The notes beneath the pieces are model-generated. The model worked only from the letters and a program-made list of their open reading frames with translations. It had not been told where the DNA came from and did not search any database. This document shows, piece after piece, positions 18,701 to 27,186 of a DNA stretch of 64,000 bases; position 1 is the first letter of the stretch; each line of letters starts with the position of its first letter. Both the position numbers and the translations under genes were made by a program. Source of the stretch: DATJHM01 sp035493895 (GTDB lineage Bacteria; Chloroflexota; Ktedonobacteria; Ktedonobacterales; Ktedonobacteraceae); contig DATJHM010000162.1 in the NCBI GenBank assembly GCA_035493895.1, positions 1 to 64,000 of the forward strand, given 5' to 3'.

Positions 18701-20795
18701 TGCCGCGTAACATGCGATATCGCCATTTCAAATGACCCTGGTGATCTAATACATACACATTGCGATCCTGCGAGCCTGCAATAATCTCAGGATAGCCATC
18801 CTTATCAATATCTGCGATATAAATGGTGCCCACGCGATCTTGCGTTGCAAAGTGCCAGAGTTTCTCCCCCTCTCTGGTATAGGCATACACCCCATTTTTC
18901 AAGCCACCACTGACCACCTGAATCGTACCATTGCCGAACAGGTCATACGTATAGACCGATCCACTTCCCTGCTGTGTCTCAAATTGACCGGTTTGAGTAT
19001 TCAGTGCGCCGTCCCAGGAGACTATTCTGTTATCCTCAAGACCAAGGAATAGCTCGGCCGCCTCATTTCTGTCCTGAGCATGGAAATGGGCGATCCAATT
19101 TTTGCCCTGCTCCAGAGTACGGGTGTATACTATTTGCCCATCGTGATCGAGCAACACGATACGATCATTTTCTAGAGCAGCCATGATTGAAGGCGTAGAT
19201 TCCTGAATAACCGGTCCTGAGCATATCATTCGCACCTGGCTAATCGTGGGCTCGTTAAAAGAGCGTGACCAGATAGATACGCCCTGCTCCTGCGTAATAT
19301 CTAACGCATAGATATATCCTTGTTCAGTACCGACCAGCAATTCATCGCTATCTCCACCGACAAGATTTCTAAAACAGCTTGTCCTGATATATCCCTGCGT
19401 AGTAAAAGGTTGAGACCAGCAGTACTGAACTTTTTGCTGGAACAAGCGTAGGACAATCGCGAGGGCCTGCTCATATTTTTGTTCCTGAATAAGACGTTTC
19501 GCCACCTCTAACTCCATACGCCCTGGACGAGGCGAGGGCACATCCACAAAATCCTGTAAAAGGGTTCGCTCACGCGGTGCCAGATTTTCGGCGATCTTCT
19601 TCCAGCTATAAAAATGGGTCATATTCTGATATAAACCTTTGATTCGCGTAAAAAGCTGTTCGACCAATTCCAGTTGGAACACATAGACACTATTATCTTC
19701 AGTCCCCACCAATACTTCCGTCACACCATCATAGTTGATATCCACCACATGTATGTGATAGATACAGGCATGAAAGTCCTGTTTCCAGAGCAGTTGTCCA
19801 CGATAATCCAGCACGCCCAGGTGACCGTCTTCTGACCCCACGAGAATCTCACGATTGCCATCATTGTTAATATCGTGCACCCCAATAGACTGCACACGAT
19901 TTGCAAAAAGATACTCTCCATCCTCTGGTGAACGAAACCAGATAAGATCATGCCTCCATTCCGTCGTATTGATGCGCTTCACATGCCAGGCCATCAAATC
20001 TTTACGGCTGGAACTCATGATGACAGACATCGGACCTTCTGGCTCCAGTTGTGCAGCATACAATGCATAAATACGATAGCCGGTATCGAACGTATATAAG
20101 AGTTGCCCCTGCGTATTGAAGATATAGAGCTTTTTATCGCCTGAACCCGCCAGGATCTCCTCCTGACCATCCCCATCGATATCGGCGACAAATACACTGC
20201 GTATCCAGCCCTGCGTATGATACTTCCAGCACAATTTTCCGGCAGTATCGAGCACATGGATCGAGCGATCTTCTGAGCCGATCACAATATGCGCAGAACT
20301 ATCATTGCAGATAGCAATCCGGCGAACAATACGTTCTGCGTTATATGCCCAACCCTTGAGGAGATTTCCATCTTTATCTAGTGCAATCACCTTGCCGCTT
20401 CTTAAACCGAGCACAACCGCAGGCTGTTTTTCGTATCCAGTGGTTTTCAGGGGGAGAGCTACCAGAGCACTGAGATAAGCGTTTTTCAGGCGGTATTCCC
20501 ATTTTAGCGAGCCAAAGCGGGTAAATACTCTCACCCAACCATCACGGGAGCCAACCGCAATCTCCATATTCCCATCGCCATCAATATCTGCGGCATGGAG
20601 ACCCACAATCCAATCTGTCATTCTCGATGACCAGAGAATATTTTCCACGGCAAGGCCATGGCGCAAAGCTTCCTGAAGTTGATATTGAATTTCATGTACA
20701 TGCTGTACATAACTTTCCTGCTGGCCACTTTTTTTTTGCTTGCGCTTGTTCTGTTTACTTCTATTTGGTGTCGGTTGAGGATGCATTGACATCAT
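15756..20795 (-). CDS. FG-GAP propeller / HEAT-like / STAND ATPase fusion protein
   Basis: A 1679-residue protein. After a basic, disordered N-terminus (1-45) come many FG-GAP/VCBS-type repeats with calcium-binding DxDGDG loops (DIDGDG, DINNDG, DIDKDG), to about residue 780. HEAT-like helical repeats cover roughly 790-965. An Ig-like beta segment near 1175-1280 precedes a P-loop ATPase with FYGRKEDL, Walker A GQRRMGKTS near 1335 and Walker B LILLIDEFDG near 1435. A winged-helix-like end follows. No signal peptide is visible, unusual for FG-GAP proteins, so it is probably cytoplasmic. The start has AGGAAGA eight bases upstream. It is divergent from a second ATPase with a related NPY...FGR entry motif. 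Confidence 0.88.
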   Translation of the reverse strand: MMSMHPQPTPNRSKQNKRKQKKSGQQESYVQHVHEIQYQLQEALRHGLAVENILWSSRMTDWIVGLHAADIDGDGNMEIAVGSRDGWVRVFTRFGSLKWEYRLKNAYLSALVALPLKTTGYEKQPAVVLGLRSGKVIALDKDGNLLKGWAYNAERIVRRIAICNDSSAHIVIGSEDRSIHVLDTAGKLCWKYHTQGWIRSVFVADIDGDGQEEILAGSGDKKLYIFNTQGQLLYTFDTGYRIYALYAAQLEPEGPMSVIMSSSRKDLMAWHVKRINTTEWRHDLIWFRSPEDGEYLFANRVQSIGVHDINNDGNREILVGSEDGHLGVLDYRGQLLWKQDFHACIYHIHVVDINYDGVTEVLVGTEDNSVYVFQLELVEQLFTRIKGLYQNMTHFYSWKKIAENLAPRERTLLQDFVDVPSPRPGRMELEVAKRLIQEQKYEQALAIVLRLFQQKVQYCWSQPFTTQGYIRTSCFRNLVGGDSDELLVGTEQGYIYALDITQEQGVSIWSRSFNEPTISQVRMICSGPVIQESTPSIMAALENDRIVLLDHDGQIVYTRTLEQGKNWIAHFHAQDRNEAAELFLGLEDNRIVSWDGALNTQTGQFETQQGSGSVYTYDLFGNGTIQVVSGGLKNGVYAYTREGEKLWHFATQDRVGTIYIADIDKDGYPEIIAGSQDRNVYVLDHQGHLKWRYRMLRGTTDIDVCDIKIDKDSDDPQVRGLKILISSDDNYLYMLDASGELVWKYQCPDRVRMVQAKDVNGDGRYEITLSSEDQLELLQILRTEELEVLRDECWSKLSANFGDRDAIRKLCEHPDEYMRGGALAVLAGFYKHDEEDFRYLLRALREDDSLQVKRELVHAIRNLCKIPMNHEKNVLWAKQLLEGLYHTPEEEIRMEIVQILPLLDEGLFSEYLERSTDYANIWVRRAVVRRLDVLVEQHPALVFRLLLKTAKDEDEWVRQESGRVLAHYFDMHIAHLVSQLFALLNQDTDLVVFQQIAYSTKHGPLKGLFLNLLRQFTAVNTENLAEILSDIIQHISDLNKFGIFHGEELLQIYEEFQQISSARSISEIAGYQRVTRSDILQDMPLVRSGLTVSVLDAFEETMHIVAMYERRQTVGERVSSLIEAQHVLEKTHSDLRQYPSSVSLADRQEPVILPDIRILTLLVMQWSAVISSELARMRGSAHLICSLGSSEVPYASEVVVSLCISNEGECSADNVRIELESSPDFTLVGSGHHRLIEISTKIPVNVDFTLRLHGPYARLAFCVIYDDAEKRDKVLKFADKVVVYEYQRPYHTIANPYTTGTPIREREMFYGRKEDLKFLRESLGSLSTNRVALLWGQRRMGKTSLIYQLASELAVGRYAPVFIDLQDLALKDSTAQLLESFAQCIYKEIWHYKGIRISEPVSERFYLDSSTAFRDYIASVWEWLPDHRLILLIDEFDGMRQYVERDGEPILHYLRSLMQHYPGLNVLLAGAPQMPYTEGYQSVLFNIAQSRKLGKLKPEEARELITQPVRNDLEYDSLALQKMLTLTDGWPYFIHVMSEKLIEHCNTIQKPYVTVGEINKALELVLNEQSSSIRWIWQDLSSPIEKLILSLLAQEKGEDGRIFSINDIRRDFDAFGVQYTHKDVIAALSKLTRGDFIEETFDGVQYRMPIGLVKAWLRKDKPPERVVREEKFFEDDPVM

Positions 20796-21081
20796 AACAC
20801 GTTCTTCCTCGGAAATTATTATTTCATGAAGGATCTATGTCTGCTCCTAAAAAGTGTCCTCTCAAGAACCCCAAATAGGCCTGATATAGAAACCTCTACC
20901 AACTTGATATACCAGTTTCAGTACGCCAGATCGTGCCTGATATCTGCCCAACACAAATATTTGACGTGCATCGTACAATATAGATGTATGGTAGTATATT
21001 CTGGCACTTTCTGGCACTCCAGATCTTTATAATCTTTATTATAGACAATAGAGAAAAAAAAGAGCGCAAAGGAGGATATTT

Positions 21082-22488
21082 ATGCAAATGAATCGGCAGT
21101 CCCCCAATCCATACCACTACTATGATGCTGTTCGCGAAAGCTCTATGTTTTTTGGGAGACAACGCGAGCTCCAAATCATCTATCAGGCGCTCATGAAACA
21201 CCAGAGCGTTTCTCTTGTCGGAGCAAGGCATATTGGAAAATCTACGCTCTTACAATTCCTGGGAAACCGAAAGATACAACAACATTACGGGTTTGACCTG
21301 CAACACCATATTTTTATTATGACCGATTGGCGCGGCTATTTGCAAAAGTCTCGCGAAGATTTTTTTTCCGCCCTCTATGATCAAGTCATTGCACAAAGCC
21401 AGGATCTTATTACATTTCGCTCTCACACGCTTTCTGGCGAAGATAACTTTCGCAAACTGCTGGAAGAGATTAAAAATAATGGCTTTCATCCCGTTCTCTT
21501 AATGGATGGTTTTGACCGCGTGACCAGCAATATTCAATTCGATCCACACTTTTTTTCCTTTTTGCGCTCACTTGCCGGGATTAATGATCTGCTTACCTAC
21601 GTCACCTCAACCATCAAGCCTCTCCATAAGGTTTGCCATTCGGATGCCGTAGCACAATCCCCCTTTTTCAACATTTTTCTTACCTGCTCTCTTGGTCCTC
21701 TCACACATGAAGAAGCCAGAGAGATGATCATATCGCCTGCTCAACAGACCCCATACACATTTCTTCCCACAGAGGTAGACTGGTTGCTGAAACAGGCCGG
21801 GCAACACCCCTTCTTTCTCCAGATAGCTTGTCGTCATCTCTTTACAGAAAAGATGCAACAGATACACGAAAACAGCGCCATTCAATTCGAGCAGGTCTGG
21901 AAGTCCATCTACGAGGAGCTACTACCTCACTTCAATCAGGCCTGGGAAGATCTGGAAAGCGAACAGAGAATCCAGCTGACTACTGAGATCTTCCAGGACG
22001 CACAACCAGGAAAACTTTTTTTAGAACTCAGTGGAAGCCTGCTTTTCCGCAAGCATCTTCGTGCTACGTTGCAAGATAATTTAAGTAGTATTTCCATAAA
22101 AGATCTGAGAGAGGCCCTCGATCATCTGGATGATCTCGAATTTCTCACGCAATGTAAGCTCGGCAACCTCCGATCTCTATCCTTGCAAAGCGATGCAAGC
22201 GATTCTCTATTGCCGACCAAACAGGGCATACAGGTTCGCGCTTTGCTCAAAAAAGCATTTGAGCAAATGAGACCGGCAGGTCTACGCAACGACTCTGAAT
22301 TGGAGTGGAGATCGTACAATATCCTCTGGTATCACTATTTTCGATATCATCTCCCTAATCAGAAAACGGCCGCTCGTTTAGGGATCAGTAGTACGCGCCA
22401 ATTCTACAGGGAACAGGACAAAGCTATTCAGGAGTTGCTCAAAGAAGTACTGGAGCTAGAGGCTAAAACGCTCAATGAGATTGAATAG
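21082..22488 (+). CDS. STAND-like P-loop ATPase
   Basis: A 468-residue ATPase. An NPYHYYDAVRE...FFGRQREL entry segment leads to Walker A GARHIGKST near residue 50 and Walker B PVLLMDGFD near 140. The C-terminal 100 residues are helical and include a possible helix-turn-helix (KTAARLGISSTRQFYREQ). The entry segment and P-loop region resemble those of the giant ATPase on the opposite strand, so the divergent pair may work together or descend from one ancestor. AAGGAGG precedes the ATG. No effector domain is recognised. Confidence 0.82.
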   Translation: MQMNRQSPNPYHYYDAVRESSMFFGRQRELQIIYQALMKHQSVSLVGARHIGKSTLLQFLGNRKIQQHYGFDLQHHIFIMTDWRGYLQKSREDFFSALYDQVIAQSQDLITFRSHTLSGEDNFRKLLEEIKNNGFHPVLLMDGFDRVTSNIQFDPHFFSFLRSLAGINDLLTYVTSTIKPLHKVCHSDAVAQSPFFNIFLTCSLGPLTHEEAREMIISPAQQTPYTFLPTEVDWLLKQAGQHPFFLQIACRHLFTEKMQQIHENSAIQFEQVWKSIYEELLPHFNQAWEDLESEQRIQLTTEIFQDAQPGKLFLELSGSLLFRKHLRATLQDNLSSISIKDLREALDHLDDLEFLTQCKLGNLRSLSLQSDASDSLLPTKQGIQVRALLKKAFEQMRPAGLRNDSELEWRSYNILWYHYFRYHLPNQKTAARLGISSTRQFYREQDKAIQELLKEVLELEAKTLNEIE

Positions 22489-22622
22489 TTTTAATGACGA
22501 AGCACAAGACACCTGCACCATCAAAGTAGCTGTAGAGCGCTGGCAGTATAAATAACAGGTGCCTGAGAAAGCAAATACTCCCATAATCTATTACACGTCT
22601 ATTCAAAATTGTCACTTTCCCT

Positions 22623-22636
22623 GTGAAATATTTCAC
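22623..22636. promoter_or_regulatory. 14-bp palindrome upstream of kinase cluster
   Basis: GTGAAATATTTCAC is a perfect palindrome about 70 bases before the first kinase start, with TATAAT at 22671-22676 downstream. It may be an operator controlling the kinase cluster. No matching -35 box is clear. Confidence 0.35.
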
Positions 22637-22707
22637 CTTATCTTCCACCTGCGGACAAAAACTCGTGTGTTATAATCAGGATTATAGAAATAAATGGATG
22701 GCTCGTC

Positions 22708-24744
22708 ATGCAAGATCAAGAAATAACATATACAGGTGGAGGAGGACAGGGAAACCTGGGGCGCTATCAGCTCCTTAAAAGAATCGGCCACGGGAGCACA
22801 GGCGAGATCTGGCAAGGTGTTGATCCGAGCCTACGCCGACAGGTGGCAATCAAGACACTTCCTCCTTCTACGCAAAACGATCGAGATTATATCACGCGTT
22901 TCCAGCGTGAGGTGCAAGTGATCGCAGCTCTACGTCATCCTCACATTTTACCCATACACGATGGCGGGGTACAACTGCTCCCAAACGGACAGCTCTTTAC
23001 CTATATCGTGATGCCGTATATTGATGAGGGCTCATTGAGCGATCTGCTCAAGCAACGGACAACCACGCAACAAAAAATAACGCCGTCCGAAGCGCTCACC
23101 TTCCTTGCTCAGGCAGCTGACGCGCTGGACTATGCTCATGCTCAAGGCATCCTTCACCGCAATATCAAACCTGCTAATATGCTTCTACGTTCCGAGCATG
23201 AATTACTGCTCACCGATTTTGGGATTGTAGGCGATAAACAATCGAGCACAATGACAAATATCGTCGGTACAACAGAATACCTTGCTCCCGAACAGATACA
23301 GGGCAATGCCATTCCGGCCAGCGATATCTATAGTCTCGCCGTAATTGCTTACCAGTTGTTGACGAACCAGTTCACCTTTCCAGCCGAGGCAAACACTATA
23401 CCGACCATCCAGCAGTCGTCTCGCAGCTATGTGTTTCCTCCTGACCTGCCTCCAGCCTGCAAAGAAGTGCTACTACGGGGTATGGCAAAAGAGCCGGGCG
23501 CACGTTATCCCTCGGCGAGCGCCTTCGTGGAAGCGCTGCAAAACATATTTTCGGCAGCGGCAGGAGGTCACAAGATAACACGTCGTACACTGCTCATCGG
23601 CGGCGGGGGCGGCGTGGCATTAGCGGGGCTCGGACTCTGGGCACTCTCAACCTGGCTCCAAACAGACCAGCAACAGGCAAATTCTTCGCCAAAGGTTGAT
23701 CCCAATGCACCGCTCATCGTTTTACAGGAGCACAAAAAACTGGTCCAGACGCTGACATGGGCTCCCACGAAGAATGTATTTGTCACAGCCAGCGATGAAG
23801 AGGCGCAGGTCAAACTGTGGGATCTGGCGCAGTTACAGCCACAAAAGCCCGCTGCATTCACCAGTTCTCTTACCAGGACATGGACAGGCGCAAATATTGT
23901 TGCGACCTGGGCACCCACGGGAACTGCTCTGGCAATTGCCAGCAAAGATGGAGCAGGCGCAAATAATACCTCAATCATTACGGTCTGGGATGCTACGTTA
24001 AAAGCACAAATCGCAGGACTGGAGCAGGGTTTCCAGGTACCAGCTCCGTCTGTAGAAGGACTGGTCTGCCTGAAGCAGAGATACCTTGTTGCCGTCTGGA
24101 ATGACCCCAAGCCCGGGGCAAAACAAAGCTATCTTGGCATGTGGGATATACAACAACCTGACATGAGGCCCCAACCGGCCCGGCTAAATCAGTTGCTTAT
24201 ATCGCGCGCCTCGCTCGATCCGCAGCGTGCGCTGGCAGTCACCCACGATGGCACACGCATTGCGATCTGTACCACCAATGGAGCAATGGTGGGTAGTCCA
24301 GCAATCGTGAACAACGCCGTCATCTGGCAACCTGCCTCGCCCGGCTTGCTCCAATATCAATCGGGAAGTACAAATGGCATACAAGCACTCGCCTGGTCAA
24401 ATGGTGGTAGTAGTTTACTTGGCCTACCCCAAAACAAGCCCAACAATAAGATTATTATCTGGAATATTCCACAAGCCGCATCAGATTTACCCGCACCCTC
24501 TTCATCGACCTACTTCAGTGCGCTGGCTTTCGCTCCCAGCGCGGGCCAGAGTCAGGTCGCGGCAGGCACTGAAGAGGGCAACATCTATATATGGAATGAG
24601 GATGGAGGCAGCATCCCTGTTCGTACCCTCAACAGCGGGGGCGTTCAGGGCAAAGTCATTACCCTGAGCTGGTCATTCGATGGACAATGGCTGGCCGCAA
24701 GCTATAACGATGCACAATCTTCCGTTCTGGTCTGGGAATTGTGA
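22708..24744 (+). CDS. Ser/Thr kinase-like WD40 membrane protein, HRD Asp replaced (copy A)
   Basis: A 678-residue protein. The kinase-like domain (about 15-290) has a glycine loop GHGSTGEIW, VAIK lysine and TDFG. The catalytic loop reads HRNIKPANML, with Asn in place of the catalytic Asp (codon 23161-23163, one base from Asp), so it is likely a pseudokinase or very weak kinase. A hydrophobic segment preceded by TRRTLLIGG lies near 290-315. WD40-like repeats fill the rest. It most resembles the third gene of the array (27187), for example ACKEVLLRGMAKEP against ACEEVLLRGLAKQP. The next gene starts 12 bases downstream. Confidence 0.9.
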   Translation: MQDQEITYTGGGGQGNLGRYQLLKRIGHGSTGEIWQGVDPSLRRQVAIKTLPPSTQNDRDYITRFQREVQVIAALRHPHILPIHDGGVQLLPNGQLFTYIVMPYIDEGSLSDLLKQRTTTQQKITPSEALTFLAQAADALDYAHAQGILHRNIKPANMLLRSEHELLLTDFGIVGDKQSSTMTNIVGTTEYLAPEQIQGNAIPASDIYSLAVIAYQLLTNQFTFPAEANTIPTIQQSSRSYVFPPDLPPACKEVLLRGMAKEPGARYPSASAFVEALQNIFSAAAGGHKITRRTLLIGGGGGVALAGLGLWALSTWLQTDQQQANSSPKVDPNAPLIVLQEHKKLVQTLTWAPTKNVFVTASDEEAQVKLWDLAQLQPQKPAAFTSSLTRTWTGANIVATWAPTGTALAIASKDGAGANNTSIITVWDATLKAQIAGLEQGFQVPAPSVEGLVCLKQRYLVAVWNDPKPGAKQSYLGMWDIQQPDMRPQPARLNQLLISRASLDPQRALAVTHDGTRIAICTTNGAMVGSPAIVNNAVIWQPASPGLLQYQSGSTNGIQALAWSNGGSSLLGLPQNKPNNKIIIWNIPQAASDLPAPSSSTYFSALAFAPSAGQSQVAAGTEEGNIYIWNEDGGSIPVRTLNSGGVQGKVITLSWSFDGQWLAASYNDAQSSVLVWEL

Positions 24745-24756
24745 GGTAGAGAAATT

Positions 24757-27132
24757 ATGTTGGAACAGCAGGTCAGTAACTGGCAAGGACGTACGGTGAA
24801 CTACTACCGGTGTTTGCGTCTACTGGGGCAGGGAGGGATGGGAGAAGTGTGGCTGGCGGAGGATCAACGTGACCAGCGTCAGGTTGCGTTAAAGCTCCTG
24901 CCAGGTGTCCTGGCAAGTGAAGAGGGGCAGCGACACCTGTTCAAACGTGAAGCGCGCATTGCCGCGTCCTTAAATCATCCCTCTATTCTCGCTGTTTATG
25001 ACTTCGGTGAAACATTCATCAATGAGGATGAGGTCGTCTGCTATCTGACGATGCCCTGTGTTACCGGCGGCACGCTGCGCGATCGCATCTATGCAACGGG
25101 TGGACTATCGCCAGCCGAGGGCCTGCGCTATCTTCGGCAGGCCGCACAGGCTATTGATTATTTACATAGCCAGCACGTCCTCCATCGCGATATTAAGCCA
25201 GCCAATATGCTGCTCGACGGGGAGCAATTGCTGCTTTCTGACTTCGGCATCGCCCGTCTGCTCAATAGCGACACGCATCGTAGCCGCACGCACGCTGGCG
25301 CAGGCACGCCTGAATATATGGCACCAGAGCAAATACGGAGCAAGGCCGAAGCCGCAAGTGATCGCTACAGCCTGGGCGTGATCGCCTATCAGATCTTTGT
25401 AGGTTCTCTCCCTTTCAAGGACGCACAACCCTTTGAGATCATGCTCAAACAGGTCAAAGATCAACCGCCTCTTCCCCACCTGCTGAATCCCAAATTATCG
25501 CCGCAGGTAGAAAGCGTGCTCTTGAAAGCGCTCGCGAAGCAACCGGCAGAGCGCTACGAGTCCTGTAACGCATTCGTTGATGCCCTCGAACAGGCATTGC
25601 AAGGTCAACAAGTTCTTTTAGCGTCCGAGACCGTCATGACAAGACCGCAACCAGTACGCGACGTGACAGATATCATTACCGCACCTCAGCCTGCGGTCCT
25701 TTCCCTGGCAGACCCTGCGTCATCTCCCCCTCAGGAACCAGCCACGCTCACAATGGCTCCTATGCGTCTTGGCAGCAATCAGACATTAACTCACAATAGC
25801 GCGATGACCTCGGAGCAAAAGACGCTGGTCGATCAATTCCTCTCCACGAACAAGTTCGCAGGGAAACTGGGACGGCGCACACTGCTGATTGGAGGGGTAG
25901 CCACGGCACTGGTAATTGCCGGAGGGAGTACCGCCGCAATCACTTTGCTCGATAGAAAGACGATCCTTCAACCCCAGCCACCAGGGCCTCAACAATTTAC
26001 GCCGGGCAGCCCATTGATACGTCTCACAGCCCACAAAGATAACGTTGAAAATGCCGTCTGGGACCCCAGCGGACGCTACCTGGCAACGGCAGGTAAGGAT
26101 ACACATGTAATGCTCTGGGATATAGGTCCCATCTTACAAAAGAATCCCACAAGCCTGCAAATCAAGGACGAACCCACACGCAAATGGAAGTTTACTGAAG
26201 ATATCCAGGGCAATCAGCTCCATTGGACGTCTGATGGACACAACATTATCGTCTCAGGTGTTAGTCTCGGGGAATTTACGCTGGTTAATCCATTCTCCAA
26301 CACAGGTCAACAGCAGAACTTCAGCGACTCAAGCTTTAATCCAGACAATCTTTTTCCACCACTACTCGAATGCACTGTGTCCCAACCACACGCTAATATG
26401 CTGGCTGCCATTGTATTTACACAGACGGAACCGGCCCAGGTCAGCCTCTGGCAACCAAATAAACCGAAAACGCCTGCGGTACGGCTATCCTACACATCGC
26501 CTGACACGCAAAGCAAGCAAAAGCCGTTTCTTATCACTATTGCCTGGTCTTGTGATGGAACCCTTCTGGCCGGACAACTCTCGTCACAGGAGATCGTGAT
26601 CTGGAACGCGAAAACCAGAGCAGTACAAACCAAAATTACGCTGCCACCGATCAAAGGAAGTGGAAGTATTAACGTACTCAAGATTGCGCTTGCCTGGTCA
26701 CCAACGAATCCCCATTTATTGGCTGCCTTTAATATTGACGCAGTATCAATCATCGATGTACAACAGAGCAAGGTACTCTATCAACTCACGACAGACGAAG
26801 CTGGAGCGCTATCATCGCCTCCAAAGGACGAGTTGGAGCCGGGCACCGTGTGGTATCCGCACGTCGTCAGTATCAGCTGGTCCCCCAATGGACGCTATAT
26901 CACCGCAAGCTATGCACGTTCAACTAGAGTTCACGTCTGGGATCTGCAAGCAAAGCAGAACAAAATCGACAAAGAGGGCAGGCGTTTGCAACACTATCTG
27001 ATCCCGCCAGCCAACACGCCATCCGTACATGGCAGTAGTATTCTCGATGTAAACTGGTCTCCCGATGGACGATATCTGGCAACGTCCTCCTATGACTTTA
27101 CCACCATTATCTGGAAAGTAGACGCGAAATAA
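24757..27132 (+). CDS. Ser/Thr kinase-WD40 membrane protein (copy B)
   Basis: A 791-residue protein with an intact Hanks-type kinase domain: GQGGMGEVW, VALKLL, HRDIKPANML and SDFGIA. A Pro-rich linker leads to a membrane segment near residue 375-395 preceded by GRRTLLIGG. The C-terminal part holds WD40-like repeats (AVWDPSGRYLAT and ISWSPNGRYI among them). It is most like the fourth gene of the array. GAGG precedes the ATG, and the gene follows its neighbour by 12 bases, so it is probably in the same transcript. Targets of phosphorylation are unknown. Confidence 0.92.
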   Translation: MLEQQVSNWQGRTVNYYRCLRLLGQGGMGEVWLAEDQRDQRQVALKLLPGVLASEEGQRHLFKREARIAASLNHPSILAVYDFGETFINEDEVVCYLTMPCVTGGTLRDRIYATGGLSPAEGLRYLRQAAQAIDYLHSQHVLHRDIKPANMLLDGEQLLLSDFGIARLLNSDTHRSRTHAGAGTPEYMAPEQIRSKAEAASDRYSLGVIAYQIFVGSLPFKDAQPFEIMLKQVKDQPPLPHLLNPKLSPQVESVLLKALAKQPAERYESCNAFVDALEQALQGQQVLLASETVMTRPQPVRDVTDIITAPQPAVLSLADPASSPPQEPATLTMAPMRLGSNQTLTHNSAMTSEQKTLVDQFLSTNKFAGKLGRRTLLIGGVATALVIAGGSTAAITLLDRKTILQPQPPGPQQFTPGSPLIRLTAHKDNVENAVWDPSGRYLATAGKDTHVMLWDIGPILQKNPTSLQIKDEPTRKWKFTEDIQGNQLHWTSDGHNIIVSGVSLGEFTLVNPFSNTGQQQNFSDSSFNPDNLFPPLLECTVSQPHANMLAAIVFTQTEPAQVSLWQPNKPKTPAVRLSYTSPDTQSKQKPFLITIAWSCDGTLLAGQLSSQEIVIWNAKTRAVQTKITLPPIKGSGSINVLKIALAWSPTNPHLLAAFNIDAVSIIDVQQSKVLYQLTTDEAGALSSPPKDELEPGTVWYPHVVSISWSPNGRYITASYARSTRVHVWDLQAKQNKIDKEGRRLQHYLIPPANTPSVHGSSILDVNWSPDGRYLATSSYDFTTIIWKVDAK

Positions 27133-27186
27133 AGAAAAGACAAAATATACGGCAAATAATAGCTTATTCTCCATAAGAGGTATAAC

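Noticed and set aside
23568..24110. 180-residue minus-strand frame inside the first kinase gene
   Set aside because: Shadow of a well-supported coding frame with clear kinase and WD40 features.
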